Assembly: GCA_903832165.1 (NCBI GenBank)
Contig: CAILAQ010000945.1
Coordinates: forward strand, 1 to 6,864
Length of the DNA: 6,864 bases
Reading direction: 5' to 3'
Source of the DNA: an uncultured Bacteroidota bacterium
GTDB lineage: Bacteria > Bacteroidota > Bacteroidia > Bacteroidales > UBA12481
In this document: in pieces, positions 6,514 through 6,864 of the stretch
How positions within the stretch are numbered: the first letter of the stretch is position 1
Layout: the number at the start of each line of letters is the position of its first letter
Notes under the pieces: generated by a model
The model's input: the letters and a program-made list of their open reading frames with translations, nothing else
Database searches by the model: none
What the model was told of the DNA's origin: nothing
Translations under genes and position numbers: made by a program

Positions 6514-6864
6514 ATGAAATCTTATCGAAAGGAACTTTGGTTTCACTCGAACCAGCGGCGCGAGCTGATTAATATTACACCTGAAGTTGAAGAGTGTCTG
6601 AGAGAAAGCGGCATCAGAGAGGGAATGTTACTTTGCAATGCGATGCACATCACCAGTTCCGTATTTATAAACGATGATGAATCGGGGCTACATCAGGACA
6701 TTGAGAAATGGCTGGAGGGTCTTGCTCCGGAGAAACCTTACAGCCAGTACCGTCATAACTCCTACGAAGACAATGCTGATGCTCACCTGAAGCGCACCGT
6801 CATGGGGCGTGAGGTAGTTGTCGCGGTTACGGCAGGGAAGCTGGATTTCGGGCCCTGGGAGCAG
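6514..6864 (+). CDS. yjbQ: YjbQ/UPF0047 family protein, cut off by the window edge
   Basis: An open frame starts at ATG 6514 and stays open through 117 codons to the right edge, so the 3' end is missing. The translation is a clear YjbQ/UPF0047 protein: NAMHITSSVFIND (42-54), His60, HN at 81-82, EDNADAHLKR (85-94), MGREVVVAV (97-105) and a closing GPWEQ (113-117). Family members are about 135-140 residues, so only about 20 C-terminal residues should be lost. These are small cytosolic proteins with a compact beta-rich fold. Escherichia coli YjbQ has a weak thiamine-phosphate synthase activity when overproduced, which gave the family its 'secondary thiamine-phosphate synthase' label; its real function is unsettled. 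The gene begins 18 bp after the mutase stop, with no terminator-like hairpin between, so it is probably co-transcribed, but I see no functional link to nucleotide sugars. Confidence 0.93.
   Translation, partial: MKSYRKELWFHSNQRRELINITPEVEECLRESGIREGMLLCNAMHITSSVFINDDESGLHQDIEKWLEGLAPEKPYSQYRHNSYEDNADAHLKRTVMGREVVVAVTAGKLDFGPWEQ

Noticed and set aside
1..6864. A novel defence, mobile or otherwise undescribed system
   Set aside because: Every reading frame of substance belongs to a well-known family with intact motifs. No direct repeats, transposase, integrase, CRISPR-like array or unexplained large non-coding region is present.

Overview
The window is a tightly packed, single-strand block of nucleotide-sugar biosynthesis genes, most likely from a member of the Bacteroidota. 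Two things suggest this lineage. No gene has a convincing Shine-Dalgarno sequence before its ATG; the upstream stretches are A/T-rich or neutral. The only plausible promoter upstream of the first gene fits the Bacteroidota pattern (TTG, about 20 bp, TAnnTTTG) better than a sigma-70 promoter. The lineage is an inference, because no rRNA or other phylogenetic marker is present.

Layout: positions 1-127 are an intergenic leader with a candidate promoter (about 71-101) and a 12-bp palindrome (95-106). Six complete genes follow on the + strand: UDP-glucose 6-dehydrogenase (128-1450), UDP-glucuronate decarboxylase (1462-2403), glucose-1-phosphate thymidylyltransferase rfbA (2408-3289), dTDP-4-dehydrorhamnose 3,5-epimerase rfbC (3297-3857), dTDP-4-dehydrorhamnose reductase rfbD (3854-4750) and an alpha-D-phosphohexomutase of the PgcA/PGM2 type (4756-6495). 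A YjbQ/UPF0047 gene starts at 6514 and runs off the right edge without a stop. Gaps between genes are 4 to 18 bp, and rfbC and rfbD overlap by 4 bp (ATGA), so all seven are probably one transcription unit.

How the genes work together: the mutase interconverts glucose-6-phosphate and glucose-1-phosphate. RfbA activates glucose-1-phosphate to dTDP-glucose, and RfbC and RfbD carry out the last two steps to dTDP-L-rhamnose. In parallel, UDP-glucose (made by a UTP-dependent pyrophosphorylase not seen here) is oxidised by Ugd to UDP-glucuronate and decarboxylated by the UXS enzyme to UDP-xylose. The block therefore supplies dTDP-rhamnose, UDP-glucuronate and UDP-xylose, the usual precursors of a surface or exported polysaccharide or of glycoprotein glycans. 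The second enzyme of the rhamnose pathway, dTDP-glucose 4,6-dehydratase (RfbB), is absent from the window and must be encoded elsewhere if the pathway is complete. No glycosyltransferase, flippase or polymerase is visible. The YjbQ gene has no obvious link to sugar metabolism.

I see no mobile element, CRISPR array, RNA gene or previously undescribed system. The genes are intact, with their family motifs in place, and the region reads as ordinary nucleotide-sugar metabolism with a few modestly interesting features of organisation.
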